A stretch of DNA of 64,000 nucleotides from Neglectibacter sp. X58 (GTDB lineage: Bacteria > Bacillota > Clostridia > Oscillospirales > Acutalibacteraceae). The translations under genes and the position numbers were made by a program. The notes beneath the pieces are model-generated. The model was not told where the DNA came from. It did no database searches and was given only the letters and a program-made list of their open reading frames with translations. The stretch is from assembly GCF_009936035.1 (NCBI RefSeq), contig NZ_QWEO01000008.1, positions 1 through 64,000 on the forward strand. The letters are read 5' to 3'. This document shows, one piece after another, positions 14,096 to 22,000 of the stretch (position 1 is its first letter; every line of letters begins with the position of its first letter).

Positions 14096-16219
14096 ATGCA
14101 GGGGAAGCAGGACGCGGGACAAATTTTTGCACTGGACATTGGCACCCGCAGCATTATCGGCATTGTGGGCCAGGAGGAAAAAGGCCGCTTCCATGTGGCT
14201 GCCATTGAAAAAGAGGAACATGGGCGGCGGGCCATGCTGGACGGGCAGATTGTAGAAATACAGCAGGTGGCAGAGGTGGCGAAGGCTGTGGTCAGGCGCT
14301 TGGAAGCCAAAACCCAAACCCAGCTTAAACGGGTGTGCGTGGCGGCAGCGGGCCGAGCCTTGCGCTCCCAGGGGGCGGGGTTCTGCCTGGAGTTCCCAGA
14401 GCTGCGGATAGCCGACGCGGATCTGCTGGGCCAGTTGGAAGCTGGGGCTGTTTCCGCGGCGGAAAGCGAGCTGGCTGCCCGGAACGAGACAGGGGACAGG
14501 TATTATATGGTGGGATACACCGCCCGCCAGTACACCCTGGACGGCTACCCCCTGGGAAACCTTTTAGGCCACCGGGGCCGGAAGTTTGAGGTAGAGGTAG
14601 TGGCAACCTTCCTGCCCTGCGGGGTGGTGGAAAGCCTGTATGCCGTGGTGTCCCGGCTGGGGTTGGAAGTGTCCTCCCTGACACTGGAGCCGATCGCCTC
14701 CCTGAACGCGGCAATCCCGGAGGACATCCGCCTTTTGAACCTGGTGCTGGCGGACATCGGCGCGGGCACCTCCGATCTGGCAGTGTGCCGGGAGGGCAGC
14801 GTGGTGGGCTACACCATGGCGACCGTGGCAGGGGATGAGGTGACGGAAGCCCTGATGAAGGGCCTTCTGGTAGACTTCAAAACCGCCGAGCGCCTGAAGC
14901 TTGCCATAGGCGCCAAGGAGCCTCAGCCCTATTCCGACATCCTGGGCATGAAGCACGAGGCGGATCCCCAGGATCTGCGGGAGCTTGCCCGCCCCGCCGC
15001 CCAGCGGCTTGCCAAAGAGATCGCCCAGAAAGCAGTGGAAATCAATGGGGGCACCCCCTCGGCTGTGTTCCTGGCAGGAGGCGGCAGCAAGCTGCAGGGC
15101 CTGGCCCAGATGGTGGCAGAGGAGCTGGAGATGAGCGAGGGCCGGGTGGCCCTGGCAGGCAGGCACTTTGAGGCCAGCGCCTATTCCGAGGAGTACGATC
15201 TGGAAGACCCGGAGTTTGCCACGCCCCTGGGCATCGCGGTATCCGCCGCCCTGGGCATGATAAACGACAGCTATATGATCACCCTGAACGGCGGCCCGGC
15301 AAAGCTTTTCCGAAGCGGGATGCTCACCTTGCGGGACGTGCTTTTGATGAACGGCTACCATTACGCCGACATGATGGGCCGCACCGGGGCCAACCTTACC
15401 GTAACGCTGAACGGGGAGCGCAGGTTCTTCCGGGGAGGCCCCGGCGCGCCTGCCCGGATGATCCGCAACGGGGAAGAGGCCACGCTCTCGGATGTGGTGC
15501 AGGCCGGGGATCGCATTGAGTTCACCCCGGCTGTGGCAGGGGCCGCTGCGGCCTGTACTTTAGGGGAGCTTCTGGGCGGAGGCGTTTCCGGAGCCATGGT
15601 CAATGGCAAAGGGGAAGGCCCAGGCTATGTCCTGCGCCAGGGGGACGTGGTGGAAGCCCTTGTGCAGGATGTCCCGCAGGCTCCGCCAGAACCTCCCGCC
15701 CCAGCGCCTAAGCCAGTTTTGCCGGCAGAAACCCCGGCGCCCCCGGCCCGTAAGCCAGTTCTGTCAGCGGAGAACTTAGCAGCCCCAGTCCGCAAGCCAG
15801 TTTTGCCAGCGGAGGACTTGGCCCCCCCGGCCCGCAAGCCAGTTCTGCCAGCGGAGAACCTGGCATCCCCAGTTCCAGCGGCTCTGCCCAAAGAGGAGGA
15901 ATCGCCTGCCCTGCCGAAAAAGCGGGAGCGCCCCCTGCCTCCGGCGGAACCGCCCAAGCGGGAAGAGCTGGCGGGGCAGATGGAGTTCGGGGGCGGCAGC
16001 CCTGGGGTGTTGCAAATCCAGATGAACGGCGGAATGCTCCGCCTGCCTCCCAAGCCCCAGGGCGGGGAGTATTACCTCATGGACGTGCTGCAATATGCCG
16101 GGCTGGATTTTGACAATCTGGAAAAGCCAGTGGAGCTGCTGGTAAATGGGGAGGCCGGGCAGTTCACCCAGGTGCTCAAGCCCCTGGATGACGTAGTCAT
16201 ACAGTATCAGGAGGGCTAA
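14096..16219 (+). CDS. Large FtsA/PilM-like actin-fold protein
   Basis: The first ~390 of 707 residues are an FtsA-type actin-fold ATPase: phosphate-1 FALDIGTRSIIGIVG (11-25), a 1C-like insert, phosphate-2 LADIGAGTSDLAV (218-230) and adenosine motif FLAGGGSKLQGL (325-336). FtsA links FtsZ to the membrane; PilM-type relatives do so for pili. Two small beta-rich modules follow (YMITLNGGPAKLF from 393, and LQIQMNGGMLRL near the end). They are separated by a proline-rich linker (528-625) with four or five copies of KPVLPAE-like sequence. No terminal membrane-targeting helix is seen. The start is the ATG at 14096; the GTG at 14087 belongs to the ribosome site GGAAGGTGA. A lipoprotein gene follows at once. 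The role is unknown. Confidence 0.75.
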   Translation: MQGKQDAGQIFALDIGTRSIIGIVGQEEKGRFHVAAIEKEEHGRRAMLDGQIVEIQQVAEVAKAVVRRLEAKTQTQLKRVCVAAAGRALRSQGAGFCLEFPELRIADADLLGQLEAGAVSAAESELAARNETGDRYYMVGYTARQYTLDGYPLGNLLGHRGRKFEVEVVATFLPCGVVESLYAVVSRLGLEVSSLTLEPIASLNAAIPEDIRLLNLVLADIGAGTSDLAVCREGSVVGYTMATVAGDEVTEALMKGLLVDFKTAERLKLAIGAKEPQPYSDILGMKHEADPQDLRELARPAAQRLAKEIAQKAVEINGGTPSAVFLAGGGSKLQGLAQMVAEELEMSEGRVALAGRHFEASAYSEEYDLEDPEFATPLGIAVSAALGMINDSYMITLNGGPAKLFRSGMLTLRDVLLMNGYHYADMMGRTGANLTVTLNGERRFFRGGPGAPARMIRNGEEATLSDVVQAGDRIEFTPAVAGAAAACTLGELLGGGVSGAMVNGKGEGPGYVLRQGDVVEALVQDVPQAPPEPPAPAPKPVLPAETPAPPARKPVLSAENLAAPVRKPVLPAEDLAPPARKPVLPAENLASPVPAALPKEEESPALPKKRERPLPPAEPPKREELAGQMEFGGGSPGVLQIQMNGGMLRLPPKPQGGEYYLMDVLQYAGLDFDNLEKPVELLVNGEAGQFTQVLKPLDDVVIQYQEG

Positions 16220-16265
16220 AGCAGGGATGCCCTGCAAAAGCCCAGGCAGAAAGGGGGGATCGGAT

Positions 16266-16682
16266 TTGAGACGAATTTGCACACTGCTGGCAGGGTGCCT
16301 GCTGCTGCTTACCCTGGCGGCCTGCGGCGGCGGGGAAGGGACTTCCTCCCTGGGCACGCTGGCGGAAAGCGCTTTAAGCCAGTTGGAGTCTGCCCAAAGC
16401 GAGCTGGAAGTGATGACAGTGGAGGAAACCGTAGAGAGCTTCAAGCACCTTTCGCCCCAGGTTTTAGGGCTGAAAGGGGACAGCCTGTCCACATATGAAA
16501 TCTACCACGAACAGGCCAGCGTCCCGGTGGATGGGATTCCCTGCCTGGAAATCAGCGTGTACGGGGAAAGCGAGTCAGCCCACACCAACGTGGTGCTGGG
16601 AACATACCTGTATGCCAGGGATGGCACAGCGCTGTACGAGCTGGATGTGGAGACAGACACCCTCACCCGGCTGGAGCTTTAG
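16266..16682 (+). CDS. Small predicted lipoprotein
   Basis: This 138-residue protein starts MRRICTLLAGCLLLLTLAAC, a signal peptide ending in a lipobox with Cys at residue 20, so it is expected to be lipid-anchored outside the membrane. The rest is acidic and unlike a family I recognise; it ends in a region of likely beta strands. The TTG at 16266 follows GGGGGG and gives a normal signal peptide. An in-frame ATG at 16227 would add 13 residues and is less likely. It lies 46 bases after the FtsA-like gene and is probably co-transcribed with it. The stop codon overlaps the AGAAGC repeat. Confidence 0.7.
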   Translation: MRRICTLLAGCLLLLTLAACGGGEGTSSLGTLAESALSQLESAQSELEVMTVEETVESFKHLSPQVLGLKGDSLSTYEIYHEQASVPVDGIPCLEISVYGESESAHTNVVLGTYLYARDGTALYELDVETDTLTRLEL

Positions 16683-16708
16683 AAGCCATACCAATCGGTA
16701 CAGCTTCT
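16681..16708. repeat. Inverted repeat, AGAAGCTGTACC family
   Basis: AGAAGCCATACC and GGTACAGCTTCT pair around AATC with a two-base internal mismatch. The right arm shares the 12-base core with the repeats at 2900 and 52934. Confidence 0.6.
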
Positions 16709-16719
16709 CAAAACTGCAC

Positions 16720-16750
16720 AAAAAAGCCGCGGGGAACCGCGGTATTTTTT
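16720..16750 (+). terminator. Intrinsic terminator after the lipoprotein gene
   Basis: CCGCGG (16727-16732) and CCGCGG (16737-16742) pair around GGAA, flanked by A6 before and ATTTTTT after. From here to the flgB promoter at 16951 (about 200 bases) I see no gene; a CTGCTTT/AAAGCAG hairpin near 16908-16926 is the only notable structure. Confidence 0.8.
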
Positions 16751-16950
16751 GTGTACGAACAGCCTGAAAGTCCTTGTAATATGCTCCAAAGATCCAAAGG
16801 GTGAATATGAAATTTTTAGATATTTTACAGAGAAATTCAAAAGCGCGTGCAGGCAGAACGCCGTTCCCATCCCGGTTTTGGCAGGAAATAGCAGGGGTTG
16901 GGCCTGCTTTTCGCGAAAGCAGAGGGCGGGGCAGCAGTAAATATTGGCTC

Positions 16951-16979
16951 TTGCAATTGGAAAAGCTTCATGCTATAAT
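16951..16979 (+). promoter_or_regulatory. Sigma-A promoter of the fla/che cluster
   Basis: TTGCAA (16951-16956) and TATAAT (16974-16979) are 17 bases apart. The leader to flgB is about 90 bases. No cyclic-di-GMP riboswitch motif was recognised in it. Confidence 0.85.
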
Positions 16980-17075
16980 TTATGTTGTCAAAAAAGGCAG
17001 GCGAAACCGCCAAAGAATTATATGAATTTTGTTAGTTTATAATAAAAAACACATAAACAGCAAGGAGGGCCTGTT

Positions 17076-17468
17076 GTGATCAGTCTGACCAATAACAGTA
17101 TGCGCATGATGGAGCGTTCCATGGACTTCCTGTGGACAAAACAGGCGGCCATTCTGGATAATATATCCAATGCGGAAACACCTAATTATAAAGTGAAAAC
17201 CGTTACCTTTGAAGAGTCCTTCCAGCAGGCCATAGAGGCTGCCGACCGGGACCGCCAGGGCAGCGGCGTCCAGCCTGCCATGCGCAAGGCTATTGAAAGC
17301 GTAAGCTGGGACGTTATGGAGCCGGAAGAAGTGGTGCGCATGGATGACAATGGCGTGAACGTCACCGAGCAGAGCATGGAGGCAGTGCGCAACGCCTACC
17401 AGCTCCAGTATGTATACCAGAGCATTTCCAGCGACATAAACGCACTGCGCACCGCTATTAACGGCTAA
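17076..17468 (+). CDS. flgB: Flagellar basal-body rod protein FlgB
   Basis: FlgB forms the proximal rod with FlgC and FlgF in the periplasm-equivalent wall zone. The 130-residue protein has the family pattern: an N-terminal helix ending DNISNAETPNYK (residues about 29-40), the region FEESFQQAI, and the C-terminal MDDNGVNVTEQSMEAVRNAYQLQYVYQSISSDINALR. The GTG start at 17076 follows AAGGAGGGCC. It is the first gene of the cluster, with the normal order flgB-flgC-fliE behind it. Confidence 0.96.
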   Translation: MISLTNNSMRMMERSMDFLWTKQAAILDNISNAETPNYKVKTVTFEESFQQAIEAADRDRQGSGVQPAMRKAIESVSWDVMEPEEVVRMDDNGVNVTEQSMEAVRNAYQLQYVYQSISSDINALRTAING

Positions 17469-17486
17469 CGGGAGGGTACATAGCAT

Positions 17487-17945
17487 ATGGCTTTTTTAGG
17501 TTCCATGAATATAGTAGGCTCCGGCCTTACGGCCCAGCAGCTCCGCTTAGATGTAATTTCCGAAAATATTACAAATCTGAACACCACCCGCACCGAAGAG
17601 GGCGACGGGCCGTACCGGCGGAAAATTGTGGTGTTTGAGGCGGAAAGCGGGCGCAACGATTTCCGCATGGCAATGGCAAGCGCCATGGGTGCTTCAAACC
17701 GAGGCTCCGAGCGGGCCGGGGGCGTGAAAGTGGTGGAAATCGCGGAAGATCCTTCCCCCTTCTCCATTTCCTATGATCCCACCCATCCCGACGCGGACGA
17801 GGAAGGGTATCTGGAAATGCCCAACATCACCCTTGTCAAGGAGATAACCGACGCCATGGCCGCCACCCAGGCGTATTCGGCAAACGTAACGGCGTTTAAC
17901 ACCCTGAAGGCCGTAGTGGCCCGGGGCATGGATATCGGGCGGTAA
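17487..17945 (+). CDS. flgC: Flagellar basal-body rod protein FlgC
   Basis: FlgC is a proximal rod subunit. The 152-residue protein starts MAFLGSMNIVGSGLTAQQLRLDVISENITNLNTTRTEEG, the rod/hook N-terminal signature. It ends EITDAMAATQAYSANVTAFNTLKAVVARGMDIGR, the matching C-terminal helix. The middle carries YRRKIVVFE as in other FlgC proteins. It sits 18 bases after flgB with ribosome site GGGAGGG, so translation is probably coupled. Confidence 0.96.
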   Translation: MAFLGSMNIVGSGLTAQQLRLDVISENITNLNTTRTEEGDGPYRRKIVVFEAESGRNDFRMAMASAMGASNRGSERAGGVKVVEIAEDPSPFSISYDPTHPDADEEGYLEMPNITLVKEITDAMAATQAYSANVTAFNTLKAVVARGMDIGR

Positions 17946-18001
17946 TAAAGCCGCCGGCTTTTTTGCGCGTTTTTACACATAGGAAAGAGGGTAAAAAAAC
18001 C

Positions 18002-18304
18002 ATGAACCATATTTCGCAAATCTCCCCGCTGTGGAGCACCATGCCCCTGACCAAGGTGGAGGAAAAAGAGAACGCCGCCCCTGGGGCTGCCTTTGCCGAT
18101 ATTTTCGGTTCGGCTGTGGAGGCTGTGCGCCAGTCAGACGAGGAAAAGAGCCACGCCCAGTACCTGCTGGCAACAGGCCAGCTGGATAACCCCGCGGAAT
18201 TGCAGATAGCCGCCAGCAAGTATGAGATGTCCGTAAGCCTGATGGTGCAGTTGCGCAACAAGGGCTTGGAAGCTTATAACGAGCTGATGCGCATCAGCCT
18301 GTAA
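18002..18304 (+). CDS. fliE: Hook-basal body protein FliE
   Basis: FliE joins the MS ring to the proximal rod. The 100-residue product has the FliE helix pair: FADIFGSAVEAVRQSDEEKSHAQYLLATGQLDNPAELQIAASKYEMSVSLMVQLRNKGLEAYNELMRISL-type sequence from residue 30 to the end (quoted here only by its key parts). The ATG at 18002 follows GAAAGAGGG. An alternative start further up lacks a ribosome site. It lies between flgC and fliF in the standard order. Confidence 0.94.
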   Translation: MNHISQISPLWSTMPLTKVEEKENAAPGAAFADIFGSAVEAVRQSDEEKSHAQYLLATGQLDNPAELQIAASKYEMSVSLMVQLRNKGLEAYNELMRISL

Positions 18305-18356
18305 TGATTCCTCTTGCTTGGGGAAAAGCGGTTGGGACTGAGTGGAGGTAGTGCCC

Positions 18357-20006
18357 GTGGGAGAGAAAGCAAAAGATGTCGTGTCTAAAACAAAAGGCTT
18401 CCTGGGGAAGCTGGGGAAAAAGCTGTGGATTATCATTGCCGCTGCAGTGGCGGTGGTGGCGGGTATCATTATATTCGTCTCTGTCCAAGGCTCTAAAAAC
18501 CCCTATGAGGTGCTGTTTACAGGGCTTGTCAGTGAAGACATGCAGTCGGTAACAACGTACCTTGCCAGCGCCGGCGTAACCGATTACCAGATACAGGGAA
18601 GCGACACCGTGCTGGTGCGGAAGGAGCAGGAGCCGCAGCTTAAGGCCCAGCTTCTGATGGAGGGGTATCCCAAGTCCGGCTTTGGGTATGAAACATATCT
18701 GAAAAACGTAGGTTCCCTTTCCACAGAGTCGGACAGGCGCACCATGTATATATATGAGCTGCAGGATAGGCTGGGAGCCACCATCCGCTGCCTGGAGGGT
18801 GTGCAGGACGCAAGGGTGAACATTTCCGTCGGGGAAGACAGGCGCTATGTGCTGGGCCAGGACGATGTCCTCATGGCCAGCGCCGGCGTCACCGTCACCA
18901 TGAAGGACGGGGAAGAGCTTGGCAAGAAGGAAGCCAACGCCATCCGCTCCCTGGTAAGCCGCAGCGTCCAGGGCCTGGAAATGGAAAAAATAACCATTAT
19001 AGATACCCAGGGCAATACATATGACGGCACCGAGGTAGACAGCGAAAGCACCGATATGGAGCTGCAATACGCCATTGAGGAGCATGTCAACAATAAAATC
19101 CGCAAAAGCGTGCTGGCTGTGCTCACCCCCATGTTCGGGGAGGGGAACGTTTCCGTAGGCGTGAACACCACTGTGGAAATGAGCACCAGGTTTGTGGAGA
19201 GCACAGAATACGACCTGCCTGACTGGGCCAACGACGGCAGCACCAACGGTGAAGGCATTGTGGGCCAAAAGGTATGGCAGGGAAAAATCGTCCGGGGGGA
19301 CGATGCCGCCGGCGGCACGGTAGGCACCACCACCAACGCCGACCTGCCCACCTATGTGGAGCGCGCCCCTGTCACAGGCAACGAGGATGAGCTGGAAGCC
19401 AGCGGGGAGAAGATATATAAGGTAGACGAAACCCACACCCAGCAGGAAATCCTGGCAGGCACGGTTTCCGATGTGATGGTGTCCGTCACCATTAACAGCG
19501 ACGTGCCCAATGTAGCCGACGCCGACGCCCTTTTAAACCACGTGGGCCGGGCTTCTGGCATCAGCGCCGACATGCAGGCCGAGAAAATATCCATTATCAG
19601 CCATCCCTTCTATGCACCGGAGGACGATCCGGACACCAAGGCCACCGACGGCCCGGTAAGCATTATCAGCGGCATACCGGATTGGGTGCTGTACGCCCTG
19701 GCCGCAGGCCTGCTACTGTTCATGATCCTGTTCTTCCTGCTGCTCGTCATGCGCCGCAAGAAGAACCAGGCTGTGCTGGAGGAAGCGCCTGTCATGTCCA
19801 TTATGCCTGAGGTAATTGCCCCGGCGGCAGAGCCGGAGCAGGAGCCGGAAGGGGCAGACATTATGGAAGTTCATGCGGAACGGAGCATGGAGCTGCGCCG
19901 CGGCGTGCGGGAGTTTGCAGAGCAGAATCCTGAGATAGCGGCTCAGATGGTCAAGACCTGGCTGAAGGGAGATGAGGAGAGCAATGCCGGCGAAAGTGAA
20001 ACGTGA
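18357..20006 (+). CDS. fliF: Flagellar MS-ring protein FliF
   Basis: FliF builds the MS ring in the cytoplasmic membrane, the base of the whole structure. The 549-residue protein has TM1 near residues 23-45 and TM2 near 440-465. Between them are the YscJ-type ring-building domain (NPYEVLFTGL, EMQSVTTYL, GYETYLKNVG) and the FliF-specific C-domain. The cytoplasmic tail after TM2 ends RRGVREFAEQNPEIAAQMVKTWL, the FliG-binding helix. The GTG at 18357 follows GGAGGT. Its end overlaps fliG by 23 bases, so the two are translationally coupled. Confidence 0.96.
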   Translation: MGEKAKDVVSKTKGFLGKLGKKLWIIIAAAVAVVAGIIIFVSVQGSKNPYEVLFTGLVSEDMQSVTTYLASAGVTDYQIQGSDTVLVRKEQEPQLKAQLLMEGYPKSGFGYETYLKNVGSLSTESDRRTMYIYELQDRLGATIRCLEGVQDARVNISVGEDRRYVLGQDDVLMASAGVTVTMKDGEELGKKEANAIRSLVSRSVQGLEMEKITIIDTQGNTYDGTEVDSESTDMELQYAIEEHVNNKIRKSVLAVLTPMFGEGNVSVGVNTTVEMSTRFVESTEYDLPDWANDGSTNGEGIVGQKVWQGKIVRGDDAAGGTVGTTTNADLPTYVERAPVTGNEDELEASGEKIYKVDETHTQQEILAGTVSDVMVSVTINSDVPNVADADALLNHVGRASGISADMQAEKISIISHPFYAPEDDPDTKATDGPVSIISGIPDWVLYALAAGLLLFMILFFLLLVMRRKKNQAVLEEAPVMSIMPEVIAPAAEPEQEPEGADIMEVHAERSMELRRGVREFAEQNPEIAAQMVKTWLKGDEESNAGESET

Positions 20007-21165
20007 GAAGCGGGAAAAGCGCGAAAAGAAGAAAAAACGCAAAAAAGGCGAGCCTGATATAGAAGAACTGGCGCTGGCGGAAGCCCCTGCGGCTGAAATG
20101 GAAGCAGCCGCCCCTCCGCCGCCTGTCATAAACCTGGAAACAGGCAGGCCTATTTCCCCCATTGTGGCAGGCATGAGCGGCGCCCAGAAGGCGGCCGCGG
20201 TCATCGTGGCACTGGGCGTGGATAAGGCTTCCGCAATATACCAGTATATGGATCCAGAGGATATAGAGCTGCTCACCTTAGAGGTGGCAAAGCTGGGCTT
20301 CTTGGACTCAGACGCCACAGAGGACGTGCTCACAGAGTTCTACCAGATGTGCATGACCAACAAGGCCGTCACCGAAGGCGGGTTGGAATATGCCCGTACC
20401 GTGCTGGAGAAGGCCTTTGGGGAGCAGTCGGCTTCCAGCCTGCTGGATAAGGTGACAAAGTCCCTGAAGAACAGGGAGTTCGCCTTCATGAACAAGGCCG
20501 GGGAAAAGGATCTGTTCACAGCCCTGCAGCACGAGCGCCCCCAGACCATTGCCCTGGTGCTCTCCTACATAGAGCCAGACAAGGCGGCAGGCGTGGTGGC
20601 GCAGCTCGATCCCCGCACCCAGCTCAAGGTGGTGCAGCGCATTGCCCAGATGGACAGCGCCTCCCCCTCTGCCATTAAAATTATCGAAACCGAGATGTCC
20701 AACAAGTTTGCCAGCATCTTCAGCGCCAGCCATGTACAGGTGGGCGGCATAGACTTTGTGGCAGACGTGATGAACCATTTGGACCGTTCCAGCGAGAAAG
20801 GCATTTTCGACGGCCTGGTGGAGCGGGACGCGGTTCTCGCGGACGAAATCCGCAAGCGGATGTTCGTGTTCGACGATATCATCACCATGGACGACCGTTC
20901 TGTGCAGCGCTTCCTGCGGGACTGCGATCCCCGGGATCTGGTGCTGTCCCTCAAGGCGGCCAATTCCGAGGTGGCAAACAAGCTCTTTACCAATATGTCC
21001 TCCCGTATGGCAGAGTCCATCCGGGACGATCTGGAAATCACCACCAATGTGCGCATGAAGGATGTGGACGAGGCACAGCAGCGCATTGTCGGCATCATCC
21101 GCACGCTGGAGGAACGCAACGAGATTATTATCCTGAAGGGCGGAAAGGACGATATCATTGCCTAA
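19984..21165 (+). CDS. fliG: Flagellar switch protein FliG with basic N-terminal extension
   Basis: FliG sits on the MS ring, meets MotA and sets torque and direction. The 393-residue protein has all three FliG domains; the C-domain carries the torque helix MFVFDDIITMDDRSVQRFLRD (quoted region near residues 300-320). The first ~60 residues are unusual: MPAKVKREKREKREKKKK is a near-pure Lys/Arg/Glu block, followed by an Ala/Pro linker. The canonical FliG (about 335-340 residues) begins near SGAQKAAAVIVALG. The ATG at 19984, with GAGGAG just upstream, is preferred over the ATG at 19972. It overlaps both fliF and fliH. Confidence 0.95.
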   Translation: MPAKVKREKREKREKKKKRKKGEPDIEELALAEAPAAEMEAAAPPPPVINLETGRPISPIVAGMSGAQKAAAVIVALGVDKASAIYQYMDPEDIELLTLEVAKLGFLDSDATEDVLTEFYQMCMTNKAVTEGGLEYARTVLEKAFGEQSASSLLDKVTKSLKNREFAFMNKAGEKDLFTALQHERPQTIALVLSYIEPDKAAGVVAQLDPRTQLKVVQRIAQMDSASPSAIKIIETEMSNKFASIFSASHVQVGGIDFVADVMNHLDRSSEKGIFDGLVERDAVLADEIRKRMFVFDDIITMDDRSVQRFLRDCDPRDLVLSLKAANSEVANKLFTNMSSRMAESIRDDLEITTNVRMKDVDEAQQRIVGIIRTLEERNEIIILKGGKDDIIA

Positions 21166-21997
21166 TATCCTGAAGCGCTTTACCAATGTCACCGCCAATA
21201 AATATGTGTTCCCCAACGCGGCGGATCTCCCTGTCCTCGGCGAGGAGCAGGCCGCGCCCCCGGCAGAAGAGCTGGAGGAGGGGATGTCCCAGGAGGAGGC
21301 TATACAGGAAGAGCCAACGCCGGAAGAGCCGGAACCTGCCAGCCAGTCCCCTGTGGACTTTGCCCAGGTGCAGGCGGAAGCCATTTTGGCAGACGCACGC
21401 CGGGAAGCGGAGCGCTTTATGGAGCAGGCAAGGGAAGAGTCCGCCCTGGAGCTGGAGGATATGCGGCGGCAGGCGGCCTCCGAAGGCTTCCAGCAGGGAA
21501 TGCAGGAAGGGCTTCTGGCCGGCAGGCTGGAGGCGCAGCAGCAGCTTGAAAAGGACGCGGCACAGCAGGCGGCAGATGTAAAGGCTTTCCTGCAGGCCGC
21601 CCAGGTGGAAAAAGAACTGTTGCTGGAAAAAAGCAAGGAAGATTTAAAGGAACTGGCTCTGGCCATTGCGGAAAAAGTCATCCGGGTAAGCCTCCGCAGC
21701 TCCAGCGATATCCTCATCCGCATGATAGAGGCCGCAACGGCGAAAAAGCGCCGCTGCGAGTGGGTGCAGATCTATATAGCAGACTGCGACGCCAGGACAA
21801 ACGCCCAAACCATCCCAGAGCTGACAGAGGCCATGCGCCACCTGTCCGACCGGGTGCGGGTTATCCCCATGGCGGACGACGAGTCCGGCACCTGCATCAT
21901 TGAAATGCCAGACGAGATTATTGACGCCAGCGTTTCCACCCAGCTTGACAACCTGCGCGGGGTGCTGGATAACGGAGAAAGGGACCCAGGGAGATAG
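21158..21997 (+). CDS. fliH: Flagellar export stator protein FliH
   Basis: FliH binds and restrains the export ATPase FliI and docks it at the gate. The 279-residue protein has an acidic Pro/Glu-rich N-terminus (about 25-65), a long helical region with small-residue spacing such as EGFQQGMQEGLLAGRLEA, and the C-terminal domain KELALAIAEKVIRVSLRSSSDILIRMIEAA. It starts with TTG at 21158, eight bases inside fliG, after AAAGGA. The gene ends three bases before fliI. Confidence 0.92.
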   Translation: MPNILKRFTNVTANKYVFPNAADLPVLGEEQAAPPAEELEEGMSQEEAIQEEPTPEEPEPASQSPVDFAQVQAEAILADARREAERFMEQAREESALELEDMRRQAASEGFQQGMQEGLLAGRLEAQQQLEKDAAQQAADVKAFLQAAQVEKELLLEKSKEDLKELALAIAEKVIRVSLRSSSDILIRMIEAATAKKRRCEWVQIYIADCDARTNAQTIPELTEAMRHLSDRVRVIPMADDESGTCIIEMPDEIIDASVSTQLDNLRGVLDNGERDPGR

Positions 21998-22000
21998 CCC

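Noticed and set aside
16986-17075. Cyclic-di-GMP riboswitch before flgB
   Set aside because: The 90-base leader is too short and lacks the conserved elements, although such switches precede flgB in some Clostridia.
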